From assembly GCA_028015205.1 (NCBI GenBank), contig CM051519.1:86015539-86079538 (forward strand): a stretch of DNA of 64,000 nucleotides. The letters are read 5' to 3'. This document shows, piece after piece, positions 23,501 to 35,200 of the stretch (the first letter of the stretch is position 1; every line of letters starts with the position of its first letter). The stretch is from Mytilisepta virgata. Taxonomy: Eukaryota > Mollusca > Bivalvia > Mytilida > Mytilidae. Below the pieces are notes generated by a model. The model was given only the letters and a program-made list of their open reading frames with translations. It searched no databases and had not been told where the DNA came from. The translations under genes were made by a program, and so were the position numbers.

Positions 23501-26500
23501 GGGATACAGCAGTGGTTGAAGAAAATCATATATAGATATACAACAGTTCCAAAGCTATAATAATATGTGGATCATAAAGTGGTCTAATTCAGACTAATAA
23601 TTTACATGTTTTTTGGATTATTATAATTTCATATGGCTGAAGTAAATAATCTTGAAAATTGAAAATTATACCACATAACTGAGAAAAAATATCAATCACT
23701 GATTTGATTTTTTATACAACCGAAAACAAATTTTTGAGGTCGTATAATCATGATAATGGTATGATGCAGTCGTCGTCGTCCACGTCCGCGTCTGTAGACG
23801 CTTCGTTTCCGGATGATAACTTCAGTTCCAGTTGACCAATCCTTATGAAATTTTAACACAACATTATTTGGCACAAAAGGAAGGCTGGTATTGATTTTGG
23901 GTATTGTGGCCCCACCTGTTTTTAAAAAAAAAGGACCAAAAAGGGGAAAATTAGGTGTTTTTGTATATTTTGATGTAGAACATTCATTATTTGTCAGAAT
24001 TTGATGGGATTTCTTTTATTATGTTCCTTATGAAATTCCCTCTCTGGAATATGTCCACGGATTAAATGTAATATTTACCGTTTTTGAGATAAATGGGGCT
24101 AAAAAGGGGTAAATATCCAAAAATTTATTTATTTTAAATTTTGTCATATTTCAATGCAGTTTTTTTAATGGATTCCTTATAAAAAAAATTAACATGGCGC
24201 TCAGCAATCAAATTTTTGAAAACTTTTTCCGTTTCTGAGCTATAAGGGGCCAAAAGGGGTCAAAGTTGCACTTTAACAAAGTACCTCAAATTTTTATTTT
24301 TTATCGGATTTTGATTGGATTTGATTCTTTGGATTCCTCTTGACCTAAGCTTTCAGTAGTATGCCAACGGATTTTATGTAGCTTTTACTGTTTCCGAGCT
24401 ATAAGGGACCAAAGGGGCCAAATTTGCACTTTAACAAAGTACCTCAAATTTTTATTTTTTATTGGATTTCGATGGGATTTGTTTCTTTTGATTCCTCTTG
24501 AGATAAGCTTTTGGTAGTATGTCAACAGATTTTATGTAGCTTTTACCATTTCTGAGCTATAAGAGGCCAAAGGGGGGACAAATTTGCACTTAAACAAAGT
24601 ACCTGAAATTTTTATTTTTTATTGGATTTTCATGGGACTCCTCTTGAAATAAGCTTTCGGTAGTATATGAATGGATTTTGCGTAGCTCTAAACATTTCCG
24701 AGCTATAAGGGGCCAATGGGAGGCAAATTCGCACTTTTACAAAGTACCTCAAATCTTTTTTATTCTCTCAAAATATCTTAGTTAGTGTATGTCTAACAAG
24801 ATATTGTCTACCCTTACTTTAAATGTACACTTATTCAACATTATTGTGTCAACATGCTTCAGTCATATTAAGCACTCTTAGTGCAGCTGTTAATTTTAAA
24901 TTTCTAACCCGATTTTGACAAACTTTTATTGTATATGGTATGATGAATACATACAAAGAATTTTACCATTTTGCAGCCATTTTGATGTCCAGCAAATGAC
25001 TGTGTCATGCTCAAAATTGTTTCCACATTCACTTTTAATACACACTTGTTTAGATTTCCCTTGTCAACATGCTTCGGTCGTATCATGATGCGCTTGCGGT
25101 AGCCCTTTATTTTTCTGGCAATAGTATTTAAATAATCATGATAATATTTTTGCACTAGTACTGTATGTTTATTATTTTTCAGAACATTACACAGCATTTA
25201 TTGCATCACATTATAGATGGCATCAGAAGATATGGTCCTTTATATTCCACATGGATGTTTGGCTTTGAGCGACTTAATGGATGGATTTCCAAAAGGGCAA
25301 TAAATAAAAGACATCCAGAATCAACCATAATAGAGACATATTTAGTAAGTAATTCAAGGTAAACTTGAACATGATAGTACTGTGTAGACTCGTTAGACAG
25401 TGAAAAGGCAAAAAAAATGATAGGTAAAAAGACAAAAATAAGTAAAACTGTATTTTACAATGATAACACAAAGCAAAATTATAAATATTACACTCCATGG
25501 AACAACTTTGACCTTTTATTTTCCGTGAATATAAAAATTATAGCTGGATTTAATTTCATTGTCAAACACTTAAACGCAATTTGTGTTGAAGTGTTTGACA
25601 AACAGAAAATGGTCGTATTATGGTAGGGGTATGTCTTTGTCGTCTTTGACGTCTGTAGACAAATTGGTTTCCGTCAGTTAATTTGAGTTTGCCTTGACCG
25701 ATCCTCATCAAATTTTAACACAATGATACTTATGACAAAATACAGATCAAGTTCAAAGATTGGGGTCCTGGCCCCACCCGTTTATCCAACGCACATACGT
25801 GTTTACGTTTGTTCATATTTAGATGTGTGCATTTGTTTCTCTTTTATGTTCCAAATACAGTGAGAAAGAGAAAATTTTGATATAAATTTGAATTCCTTTT
25901 AAATACTTGTTTGTCTGAATAATTAGGTCAAACCATCAGTAACTTTTCCATTTTATCTTTGCTTAATTTTAATTTGTTTATTTCAGCTTTACGATTTTAG
26001 CCAATTTTTAGCGGCAACTAGGATAATTGACATGAAATTCCTAGAATCAAGTGATCTCACAGGTGATTTTGAGTTAGATGATGAATCCAATTGCAAAACC
26101 AAGCAGATTCAGCTGAATGAGGAATTACTAAATGACATTTTCGTTTTACAATGTACCAAAATCCCAGAGCTAAATATGTTATGGGAGATGTATATGACAG
26201 AAAGAAAAAATACTCGAAACTTTATCCCCTTTGAGGAATGGCAGCCTAGGGGTAGAAGCCTAACACAAAGAGAAGCTATTTTAACTAAACCTTTAGATGC
26301 AACTGCAAAAGTACTAAGAAAATATCATTTGACAAATGACTACACTGGACGTGTCACAATTTTTAGTGCTGCCAGTGCAGCAACAGGAAACAGAGATTCA
26401 TCAATTATAAGTTTAAACCTTGCAATTGAAAAAGGAAATTTTGGCAAAATTGTCAAAATTTTTATTCATTCTAGTTATAACGTTGAGCATGTTTACTGTA

Positions 26501-26655
26501 TTGTTGAAGTTCTTGATGTTGAACTACATATTCCGACAGGATTATATAAATGTAAAGCCTTAACTGGTACAATTAAAAAGCTTGTGGAGATCAAGAGTTT
26601 GAGTTCTCCACTGGTTTATGCACAAGATGAGGAGGGATTCTGGATTATGTATTAA
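20544..26655 (+). CDS. CACTA/EnSpm-type (Tnp2) transposase, three exons
   Basis: The likely CDS is join(20544..22628, 25183..25344, 25987..26655), about 970 codons, with no internal stop and all joins in phase 0. Splice sites are CAG|GTATTT (a weak donor), TTTTCAG|AAC, TTTA|GTAAGT and TTTCAG|CTT. The N-terminus is Ser/Asp/Glu-rich. Then come a CINHC...ECPVC zinc pair, an EADGVAPY block, an IIPGDE block, GCIWC and an NPDGMH motif, in the order seen in Tnp2 transposases. Exon 2 carries the DUF4218 signature (HLLHHI...GPLYSTWMFGFERLNGWI...NKRHPESTI). The protein should cut and move a CACTA-type DNA transposon in the nucleus. The start is open: TTTTGTAG at 20543 looks like an acceptor, so a 5' exon may exist upstream. 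The first in-frame ATG is 20727. I could not find CACTA termini. It could be live, recently dead or domesticated. Confidence 0.85.
22772..23040. repeat. two small hairpins with CA/TA microsatellite (intron 1)
   Basis: CAGAAAAATTATCACCAGTA (22772) pairs with TACTGGTGATAATTTCTG (to 22838). Next, a CACACA-(TA)n-TCAGTCTT stretch near 22880-22915 pairs with AAGACTGATATATATGTGTG near 23018-23040. Both lie just inside the first intron of the transposase gene. Confidence 0.65.
23081..23348. mobile_element. 268-bp foldback/MITE with arms of about 85 bp (intron 1)
   Basis: The left arm starts TAAATGAAGAATGCTTCTCT and continues through GGTTTACATGGTATACGTAG. The right arm is the imperfect reverse complement, ending AGAGAAGCATTCTTCATTTA. 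The whole element is almost all stem. No coding frame. Confidence 0.8.
23690..23985 (+). repeat. dispersed mussel-type repeat, GTCGTCGTC family, copy 1
   Basis: Pattern 'aaatttttgaggtcgtataatc...gtcgtcgtcgtcc...tctgtagac...gaccaatccttatgaaattttaacac'. Related copies lie at 25610-25800 and 27246-27490, all on the plus strand in and after the transposase gene. Confidence 0.75.
23990..24760 (+). repeat. degenerate tandem array, unit 143-165 bp, 4-5 copies
   Basis: The landmark 'tttccgagctataaggggcca' recurs near 24228, 24391, 24547 and 24690, each followed by 'gcactttaacaaagtacctcaaattttta'. The array continues the dispersed repeat to its left and lies in intron 1 of the transposase gene. Confidence 0.85.
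25610..25800 (+). repeat. dispersed repeat, GTCGTC family, copy 2 (intron 2)
   Basis: 'gtcgtattatggtaggggtatg...tctgtagacaaattggtttccgt...ttgaccgatcctcatcaaattttaacac' matches copies 1 and 3. Confidence 0.75.
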
Positions 26656-27245
26656 TTATAATTTATTTAATGCCCTATAATGAACGGTCTTCCATGCATC
26701 TGTCAGTCTGTCCGATCATCCATCCAAAGTCATGACTACTCTGTCTTGAGTCACAGACACAGTTTAACTTTGCATACCCTTGGTTCATGTTCACATATTG
26801 CCCCTGCTCTATATTTCAAGTACTTCTTGGAGTTTCATCATTATGCTTTGTATGACTATACAGTGCTATTTGAATGTGTCTTTAGGTTGAAATATCTACC
26901 TTCACAAACTTTATTAAACATTGCACTCCCAGTTCTATTTTTTTTCAAATCGTGACCACTGTAAATGAATACTGTTTGGGGTTAATCATGTTATGCTATT
27001 TTATATGATTGAAATATGTTACAATTTATGGCTTAAAGGTCAAGGTCACAAACTCAGAAATTTTTATTTAGGTCACAAATAGTTTAATTTCTTGGTTCTA
27101 GGCCCTCCTTCATGTCTTTTTAGGACCAAAATAAAGATTTTCAATGCGGCCTCATTTGTAAGTTTTGTAGTAAAATGTGAAAAATCCACTCCCTCATATC
27201 TTTCTGCAGTTTTGAATATTGTGAAAGCACTCTCACTACCTTTTT
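26656..27245. other. 3' flank of the transposase gene, no gene recognised
   Basis: AT-rich DNA. An AATAAA at about 27129 could serve as a poly(A) signal. No terminal CACTA repeat was found. Confidence 0.4.
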
Positions 27246-27490
27246 TTATAAGACCCCAACAAAATTTGTGGTCGTTTTATGGTATGGGTCTGTCGTCGTT
27301 GTCGTCGTCTGTAGACAATTTGGTTTCCGTTGATTAATTTGAGTTTCCCTTGACCGATCCTTTTCAAGTTTTAACGCAATGGTACTTATGTAAATATGCG
27401 GACATGATTTAAAAATGAGGGTCCTGGCTCCACCCATTTTAGAAATAAGGGACCCAAAAGGGCCAAAATTTGAAAGTTTTTTAAAAGTAG
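27246..27490 (+). repeat. dispersed repeat, GTCGTC family, copy 3
   Basis: 'ggtcgttttatggtatgggtctgtcgtcgttgtcgtcgtctgtagacaatttggtttccgt...' matches 25610-25800 closely. Confidence 0.75.
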
Positions 27491-27964
27491 GATTGTAATA
27501 TATCATTACAAAAGTATTGACTTGTAGATTACAAAAATGAAATTTTTGATGATCCAGGCCCTTTCTGCTGAGAAAAAAGGGAAAGTCCTTGACATTATTA
27601 ATCCATTTGGTGCCGATCAGGTTGCCAGGTGAGCGATACAGGCTCCTGGGAGCCGCTTCTTCTAGTTTAAGTTTATAAATAAATGGAACAATTTTAAAAG
27701 AACTTTAATATATAGTGTATGTTTATAAATATGCAACAAATATTGATGTTGTTTGAATCAAATAAAACAATTGTGAACTTTATCATAGGATACATATGTA
27801 TGTGTATCAGTTATGTAAATAATGTAATGTGAATTCAATCAGTTTATCATATGTATTGAATATTAAATACATTCCAAAGGATTATTGTACTGTCATTGAT
27901 AACATGCAATTGTCAGATTGATTCACCACAATTCTGTATTAATATATAATATTCCAAAGTTTTT

Positions 27965-28262
27965 ATTTCACGGGTTGACTTTCACGACAGACACATTTCA
28001 CGGTTATTTATATAGGTTGTGTTTTTTGCAGTAATATATTTCACGGGTATTTGTTCACAACATATTTTCAGTTTTCATTTCACGGGTTTAATTTCATTGC
28101 TTTTTCACGACATATGTTATTTCACGGCATATGTTTTCACAGCTTTTTTTTTTCACGGTCTCTGAAATTTTTCCCTGAGAAAAATTCACGGCATTTTTTC
28201 ACTGGATTTTCACAATTCCGTGAAAATTCATGGTCTTTTCACGATAGATTCACGGTATATTG
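27965..28262 (+). repeat. cluster of TTTCACGG-type motifs
   Basis: About fifteen short TTTCACGG/TTCACGR words occur in 300 bp, irregularly spaced in T-rich DNA, with a few CCGTGAA reverse copies near 28220. This is not a regular tandem array. Confidence 0.65.
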
Positions 28263-28762
28263 TTACAGTAGTGCATGTGTAGACTGCTTTTGTCGATTTT
28301 AAAAAAGTGGCGAGATTTGGTACCGTGCTTCCTGAATTCGCCTTCGCGCATGCGCACCAATCCGGAAATTGTCATGGTCAAGGACAAACGGTACTTCACA
28401 GATGTCAACAGTGGGGTAACTTTTGGGATAGGGTGTAATGTGTGAATATTGAGAGAGAATATAAGAGATGTAGCACACCAAACAATCTTTTAATATAAAC
28501 TTCGTATAGTTCGATCATGCATAATTCCTCGCAATAATTCAAAATATAGACTTTTTCACAATTTTGAGATTGTTTTGGTTTGTCATGTTTGATCATTTTG
28601 ATGGTTAAATTTGTTGTAAAAAACATCCCAGAACTGAGGTCTACCGTATAAAAACTGACAGAAAATATTGTAAATACTTCCTTTTAACAATTATACATTA
28701 TGGGTTACAAGATATGTGCAAATATGGAGTCAAAATACCAGAAGTTCTTACCTTACGTGTAA

Positions 28763-28888
28763 ATGGCGTCCTACAAGTTCTTTGTGTCCTTGTACGTCAA
28801 AGACAGCGGGCCTATCGATGACGTCATGCACACGTTTTGGGGGAAATTCCTTCTACAAGTACCCGTACACGTTTACAGATTATTTTAG
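28763..28888 (+). CDS. possible small ORF or orphan exon, 41 aa
   Basis: ATG at 28763 opens a 41-codon frame starting MASYKFFVSLYVKDSG and ending at TAG (28886-28888). The first 100 bases are clearly more GC-rich than the surroundings and use codons like a real exon (TTC, GTC, AAG, GAC). I recognise no family. It could be the first exon of a fragmentary gene or chance. Confidence 0.2.
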   Translation: MASYKFFVSLYVKDSGPIDDVMHTFWGKFLLQVPVHVYRLF

Positions 28889-28889
28889 T

Positions 28890-30300
28890 AATGATAAATA
28901 ATTCACTTTTGACCGATTTCATATGCCTAAAGCGCTGTTGATTGGCAAGTAAGGTAGGCGTGTCATACATCATTGTGTTGATAAATTAATATCTTTTTTA
29001 TTGATCCAAAAGTTTTGAGCGAGACAGAAAGGTGAAATCTATAATTCTTTTGAAATCGAAGCAGGCGCGTAAAATTGTGTTGCCAGAGTTGGGGACCTTT
29101 TCTTTTCTCTTGGCATATATAGTAATTTTTTTTCTGAGACAAGCGCCTGTGCATTTTGTGCTTGGTGTTGATTTTTTATTGTTATGACGCATTTGTATAG
29201 TCGCTGCACATGCCACAGGTCAACGATGCAGCGACTCTACAACCTCATTATATCAATATATTTATTTTAAAATGATATCATTTTTATTCACTGACAAAAG
29301 TATAAAAGTATAACGGTTTCTTCATGCTCTTAGTGTTATTATGAACTTGTATAGCTGTTGCACATACCCTGCAGTAGCTCTTTTTTTTATGGTTTAACAT
29401 ATGGATATTTGACCTTATTCTGGAGCTGAAGCTCCAAGAATGATAAAGTGCATTCTTATTGAATACAATAGTGTTATTTAGGCTTTGCTTTACTGTTATG
29501 GTGATATTTGTCCTTAAAAATGGCCTTAATTTGGCAAATTTATAACCGCAAGAAAATCTGCCAAAATTTCAAAGTTCAAATTGTCATAACTTGTGAACCG
29601 ATTGACCGATTTTCAAATTATCTGGACCAAAAGTTTTCATTTTTTGCACTCTATCATTCTTTGTACTTCAATTTTTGGCTGACCTCCCTATCTAAAGCAT
29701 CTGTAAATTATTGTTGTATTAATAAATCTAGTGCCTGGAGGTTGTGACGAGATCAGTTTTCGTTTTCTGGCGTTGATTTTCATTTAAAATATGACGTCAT
29801 CCAATGTGGTGTTGTTGAACGCGCGCGATAGTTTCTATTTTAAAGTTTGACTCATGTTGACTTTCAAGATCCTTATTCAAAATGTGCAATATTATAGCAA
29901 AAGCACAGCTTTGTCTTTAGAAAATCAGTTCATAGGATAGGGGTCTGTACGTCTGGAAGTGATTAAATACGGAATCATTAGGATTAAGATCAAAGGAGTA
30001 AACGGAACAGTTTTCTGCAAATTTGCTTAAAAGACGTCAGCAAAAACTGGCTAACGTTGATGTATAACGTTGCAGTCTGACAAACATAAAAGAAAACTAA
30101 AACAAATAAAGTCTGATCTTTTAGCACAGAAATTGAACGGCTAAATACAGAACTCTTCTTATTTCATTTATCAAAAAATACCTTTTTAGAAAATATATAA
30201 TGAAAATGCATATTTCATGGTGACTATTGTTCCTATTATCAGAATCAGAAAATTTATTGAAATCCAAAAAACAATAACAATATAAAACTAGAAATTGGTT
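28890..30300. other. no gene recognised
   Basis: AT-rich DNA with short open stretches on both strands and no domain. Nothing supports a gene, RNA or well-defined repeat. Confidence 0.4.
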
Positions 30301-30359
30301 CCATCAGAAACGATGTCAATCATCGCACTACACAAGTCAAAAAACAATTAACAGTGAAA

Positions 30360-31690
30360 ACTTTAACAATTTCAGTCTGAAAATTGGAACCCTGAATCAA
30401 ATTTAAAAATTGAAAACCTGATTGCACATCTACACACAGTGAAGAGCAATATTATACACAAATGAATCCACTGAAACAAAAAAATGAATGAGTATTTCCA
30501 GAGACAAAGCAAAATTGGCAATTTCACCATTTAAGGTGCCAAAATTTGATCCCTTAATAGATTTTCAAAATTAAAAACCTTTTCGCATATCTACAGATGG
30601 ATGGATGAATTATTGTTTAACGTCCAGTGGTAACCAGGTGCATATCAGGACGAGAACATGTTGATATCATAATGAATATGATCCCTGCTTTGTACTAGAC
30701 CGACACGCTAAGTTTTTAAGGATTTTTAATGTGCTAGCTCATGAGGTAACTGTCCGCAGGAAGACATATCACCTCACTCGGACACATTATACTGACTCCG
30801 AGCCGACCAGTCTTTGCTCTTACTCCTAGATGCCGCGTGCTTGGCGGAGAAGCAGCAAATACCAATTTTAATGTCTTTGGTTTGACCCGGCCGGGGATCG
30901 AACCCGCGACGTTCCGCACTCGGGGCGAGCACGCTACCACGAGACCACCGAGGCGGTCCATATCTACAGAAAATAAAGAACAATATTATATATATACAAA
31001 TAAATTTGTTAAATCTACATGAAAAATGAAAGAGGAGTTTAAGTCACAAGCTTAAATTCACTGTTTCCGAAATACAACCTCTGTTGGCCACAAGTTGTCA
31101 AAATCAAAATTCTAAAACTTTATTGCGCATCTACATACAGTATGTGACAATATGGTATAGAAATTAAATGCATGACGTGAAAAATGAATGAGCAGTTTAG
31201 GTCACAAGCTTAAATTCTAATTTTCGAAATTCGACCCATGTGAGCCCCAATTTTTAAAAATCAAAATTCCAAAACCTCATTGTTCATCTATATACAGTAT
31301 GCGATAATATTGTATAGAAATTAAAGCATAAAACGAAAAATGTATGAGGAGTTTAGGTCACAAGCTTAAACTTCCAGTTTTTGAAATTGGACCCATGTGG
31401 ACCCCAATTTTTAAAAATCAAAATTCGAACACCTCATTGCCCATCTACATACAGTATGTGATAATACTGTATAGAAATTAAATGCATAAAATGAGAGATG
31501 AATGAGAAGTTTAGGTCACAAGTTTAAATTTCCAATTTTCGAAATTCGACCCCTGTGGCCCCTATTTTTGAAAATGAAAATTCTAAAACCGTATTTCGCA
31601 TCTCCATCCAGTTTGTAACAATACTGTATAGAAATTAAATGCATGAAGTTAAAAATGAACGAGGAGTTCTGGAGACAAGATTAACGGACG
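30360..31690 (+). repeat. tandem array of about 158 bp, interrupted by a SINE
   Basis: The landmark 'catctacatacagtatg' and variants falls near 30427, 30585, 31124, 31285, 31443 and 31600. Each is followed by 'agaaattaaatgcat...aatgaatgag...gtcacaagcttaaattc'. Removing the SINE at 30598-30958 restores the period between 30585 and 31124. Confidence 0.85.
30598..30958 (-). mobile_element. tRNA-headed SINE, full length, with 12-bp target duplication
   Basis: On the minus strand the 5' end (30958) starts GGACCGCCTCGGTGG. It carries a tRNA-like head with an A-box region at about 30931-30950 and a B box GGTTCGATCC at 30895-30904, so it would be transcribed by RNA polymerase III. The 3' end has 'tctcgtcctgatatgcacc...ggacgttaaacaataattcatc' and ends in a short ATCC run. 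CATATCTACAGA flanks both sides (30586-30597 and 30959-30970) as target-site duplication. Short relatives of its tail occur at 35026-35095 and 60945-61000. Open frames on either strand here are shadows of the SINE. Confidence 0.93.
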
Positions 31691-32129
31691 GCCATCCGGA
31701 CCTATTACAATTATCCCCGAACTCCATTTGAAGATTCAATTCAAATCCAGCTAATTATACAAGATAATTGTAATTTCATTCATATTTATTACTTGCATAA
31801 TAATGCAAAATGTAAAGGCACTGCAAATGAACAATCATATATACAAAAAAAAAAAACAAAAAAAAACAGACAGGTCAGTACAAGTAGTTATACAATCAAG
31901 TTCGAATAACTTTATTTTTCATATTGAAGATATGGTAGGCCATGACAAGGACAATAAAATATTCCTGAAATTGAAAACTTTTTTTAAAATAATTTTTATT
32001 TAAGAAATGCAAGTCCACTGTCAAAAATGTAAGGAGTGTCCCAACTCTAGGAGTAAAATAAAATAAGAAGGGGGAACTTTAACCAAATGTCAATCACGTG
32101 ACTTTCGTAGGCGGCCATGACGTATCCAG
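31691..32129. other. no gene; left flank of the Harbinger element
   Basis: AT-rich with A runs near 31846-31870. It becomes GC-richer from about 32085 at the edge of the element. Confidence 0.4.
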
Positions 32130-32149
32130 GGGCCCGCTTGATTCACTGT
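32130..32149 (+). repeat. left terminal inverted repeat of the Harbinger element
   Basis: Twenty bases, perfectly inverted at 41049-41068. Several CACTGT/ACAGTG words follow within 80 bp and could be transposase-binding sites. Confidence 0.88.
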
Positions 32150-32266
32150 CCAGGTTGTCCGTCACAGTGATGTACAACAATCGAACGCCGCAGAACAGTG
32201 TTCCGGAACTGTCCGGTCTGTACCGACTCGGGAGGTGGTGTGGCCGGCACAATCTACAATTTCAAG

Positions 32267-35200
32267 ATGGCGTCGATAGAAACAGAAGCAGCTGATCAAA
32301 CGTAATATTATGTGTTTAGCAACATATGGTTGGATGCAAAGTTATTTACCTTGCATAAATATTTTATTCATTGACCAAGCGATTTGTAATAAATTTTAAA
32401 ATGATGGATTCGACCATTTTTTTAGAGGAAATCCCGATTTTTCACCGGATAGGTTAGCCATAGACATTTCATTAAAAAAAAATACCATTACCTGGCTACT
32501 TATACATTGTAAATGTGAATTTTTGACCAAAAAAAAACCCACTTGCTTATACCAATACCTTGGAACAACCAATTTAAGCCATTTAAAGGTTGGACATGTA
32601 ACTGTTAGTGTTAAACTGATTCTAGCTCTAGGGCAGTGTAGCTAGCTGGGTTGTGCATGGGGTACCCTCATGGCCTCATTAAGCTAAATGGTAAACAAGA
32701 TTATCAAATCATTATTTTTAATGTTTTCTTGGCTTATTTTTCAGTTGTAACAAGCTATGACAAACAAATATGTACGGATATAATGCATCTGAACATTCCT
32801 ATTTAAGGTAGTTAAAAAGGTCGCTGTCAGAAGAATGCTAATTAAATGCTATTATTTAAAGGCCATTCAAGGACTATTGTAAATTGCACGATTCAAACAC
32901 TCTGTTTTGAAATTGTTCAGTGAAATCCAAAATACATCATGTACATATATATATACATGTTTACTTACTTATATACAGTGCCGTATGGTACGTCTGCGCA
33001 CCTTCTATGTCTGCGCTTTACATTGACGTTCAGTGTAAAGCACAGACATAGAAGTGACTTACATTGACGTTCAGTGTAAAGCACAGACATACAAGTTACA
33101 TCTATGTCTGCGCTTTACACTGAACGTCATTGTAAAACGCAGACATAGAAGGTGCGCAGACTTACAATATTTGACTGTATAATTATATAAAACATGAGAA
33201 TGTTGTTGGTGATAATACATTGCATCATAAGAATCTGACTCTACCTATTTAAGTTTGTTAAAATTGTTCTGTTTTCATTGTAGAAACAAGAAGATACCTG
33301 TTCAGGTTGAATATGGTGGAATCGTTTATAATATACTTGTGAATGAAGACCTGCACCAAAAATTAAATTCATTAAGTAGGTATAAATGTATACACTATAC
33401 AATACGATCTTTTATTTCCAAATTTATACCCCAAGAATGATTTTAAAAAAAAAAATTCAAATTTTTCCGTATTTTTTTCCTTAGTTGGACTTAGTTTTTT
33501 TCATGATAATTTATGGTGAAGACCTACATGTATATTCCAGCAACTATAAGTTATAGGGATATGATAGTTGGTCAGTGGATACATCATGGGTAACCACAAA
33601 CGTCAGTACCAGAATTAGGTCATCTTGACCTACATTTTTCCGCATGAGTGACTTTGGTTAAATGTTTGGTGGAGGTCCATATCTCAGCATCTATAACTTA
33701 TAGTGGCATGATGATTTGTCATTGTACAGGTTATAAGTAACCAACAACATCAATACCAGAATTAGGTCATTTTGACCTACATTTTTCCTCATGAATGACT
33801 TTGGTAAAATTGATGGTGGAGGTTCATATTTCAGCAACTATAACTTCTAGTGGCATGATAGTTAGTCAGTGGATACATCATGGGTAACCACAAACGTCAG
33901 TACCAGAATTAGGTCATCTTGACCTACATTTTTCCGCATGAGTGACTTTGGTTAAATTTTTTGTGGAGGTCCATATCTCAGCATCTATAACTTATTGTGG
34001 CATGATGATTTTTCATTGTGCAGGTTATAAGTAACCAACATCAATACCAGAATTAGGTCATTTTGACTTACATTTTTCCACATGAGTGACTTTGGTTAAA
34101 TTTTTTCAGACAAACATTTCTTACTAACCACAGGGACAGCAGGCGAGACACAGGGATGCGGGCAACCTTACGTACTTTTTACTTTAATGTGTAGAAATCA
34201 TTTACATGTTTTTGGCATTTCATATTAAAATTTGTTTTAAATAACTTTTTTTCTGATTACAGATATGGCAGAACGCAATTCTACTAGGAATAGCTTGATT
34301 GAATTAGTAAAAAGACTTAAAACAAAAGGTAAGATTTAACTTTTTTAAAAGTTATTTTATCTGACAGTGTACATAGTCTGGTTTTCAGAAGCAGAAATTC
34401 ATTCATTGCTTCAAAATAATCAAGTCTAAAATTGATGACATACTTCACATTTCATATACAACGGATGACTAGAATATTTTTATTGAAAATGTGGAAAGGT
34501 GTTCTAATTTGAAAAAAGCAATTATGTGTCCTTGAATTACACCTGTAGGCTGTAGATGGATTTTGAAATTAGCACATGCTTCTACCTACTTGAAAATATG
34601 ATAACCATTTGCACAAGAATGTTGAGCATTATTATCTGATTATTAACAGTTTTGCACAAAAATTAAATATTGTCGTTTCACATCAATTTTTGAGTAATAA
34701 AATTTTATATCTCAGCAACAGTATGTGTGTCTAGGATAAGTTTGAAGTTGTTTGGCAGATGATTTGCTTTGATGTAATGTATCTTGTAACTGATTTGAAG
34801 ACCTGTGGGACATCATCTTCATATTCAGTATTGTTAAGGGCAAATCTTTTAATTACTTTCCAGACATGGTTAAGGAGGATTCTGATGATGAGGAGACATT
34901 AACATATTGCAACAAATGCAAGCAAATGGTTAAAGGGGGACATAGATGTGATCAGGGTAAGTGATTACTAAAGTAAAATGAAATTTATGACTATTCTAGA
35001 GGACTAGTCTAGGTAGATCATTGATTGATTGATTGTTTAGAGTTTAACGTCCACTCAACAATATTTCAGTACATGTGTACATCAGGACGAGAAAAAGTTA
35101 AATAATTAAAAATTTATCAGAAGGGTGAAAAAAAGGAATGTTGGGCAACTGGAACAACGACTTAAGGCTGCCACATGAAAAAGGGGGACAGAAAATTTAG

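Noticed and set aside
30880..30957. True tRNA gene
   Set aside because: A and B boxes are present, but the sequence continues into a SINE body with target duplication, so it is a SINE head and not a cellular tRNA.
30734..31022. Three overlapping frames near 30.8-31.0 kb
   Set aside because: All are translations of the SINE and its tRNA-like head.
33539..34130. CRISPR-like array
   Set aside because: Units of about 148 bp without constant short repeats and unique spacers, in a eukaryotic context; it is an ordinary tandem repeat.
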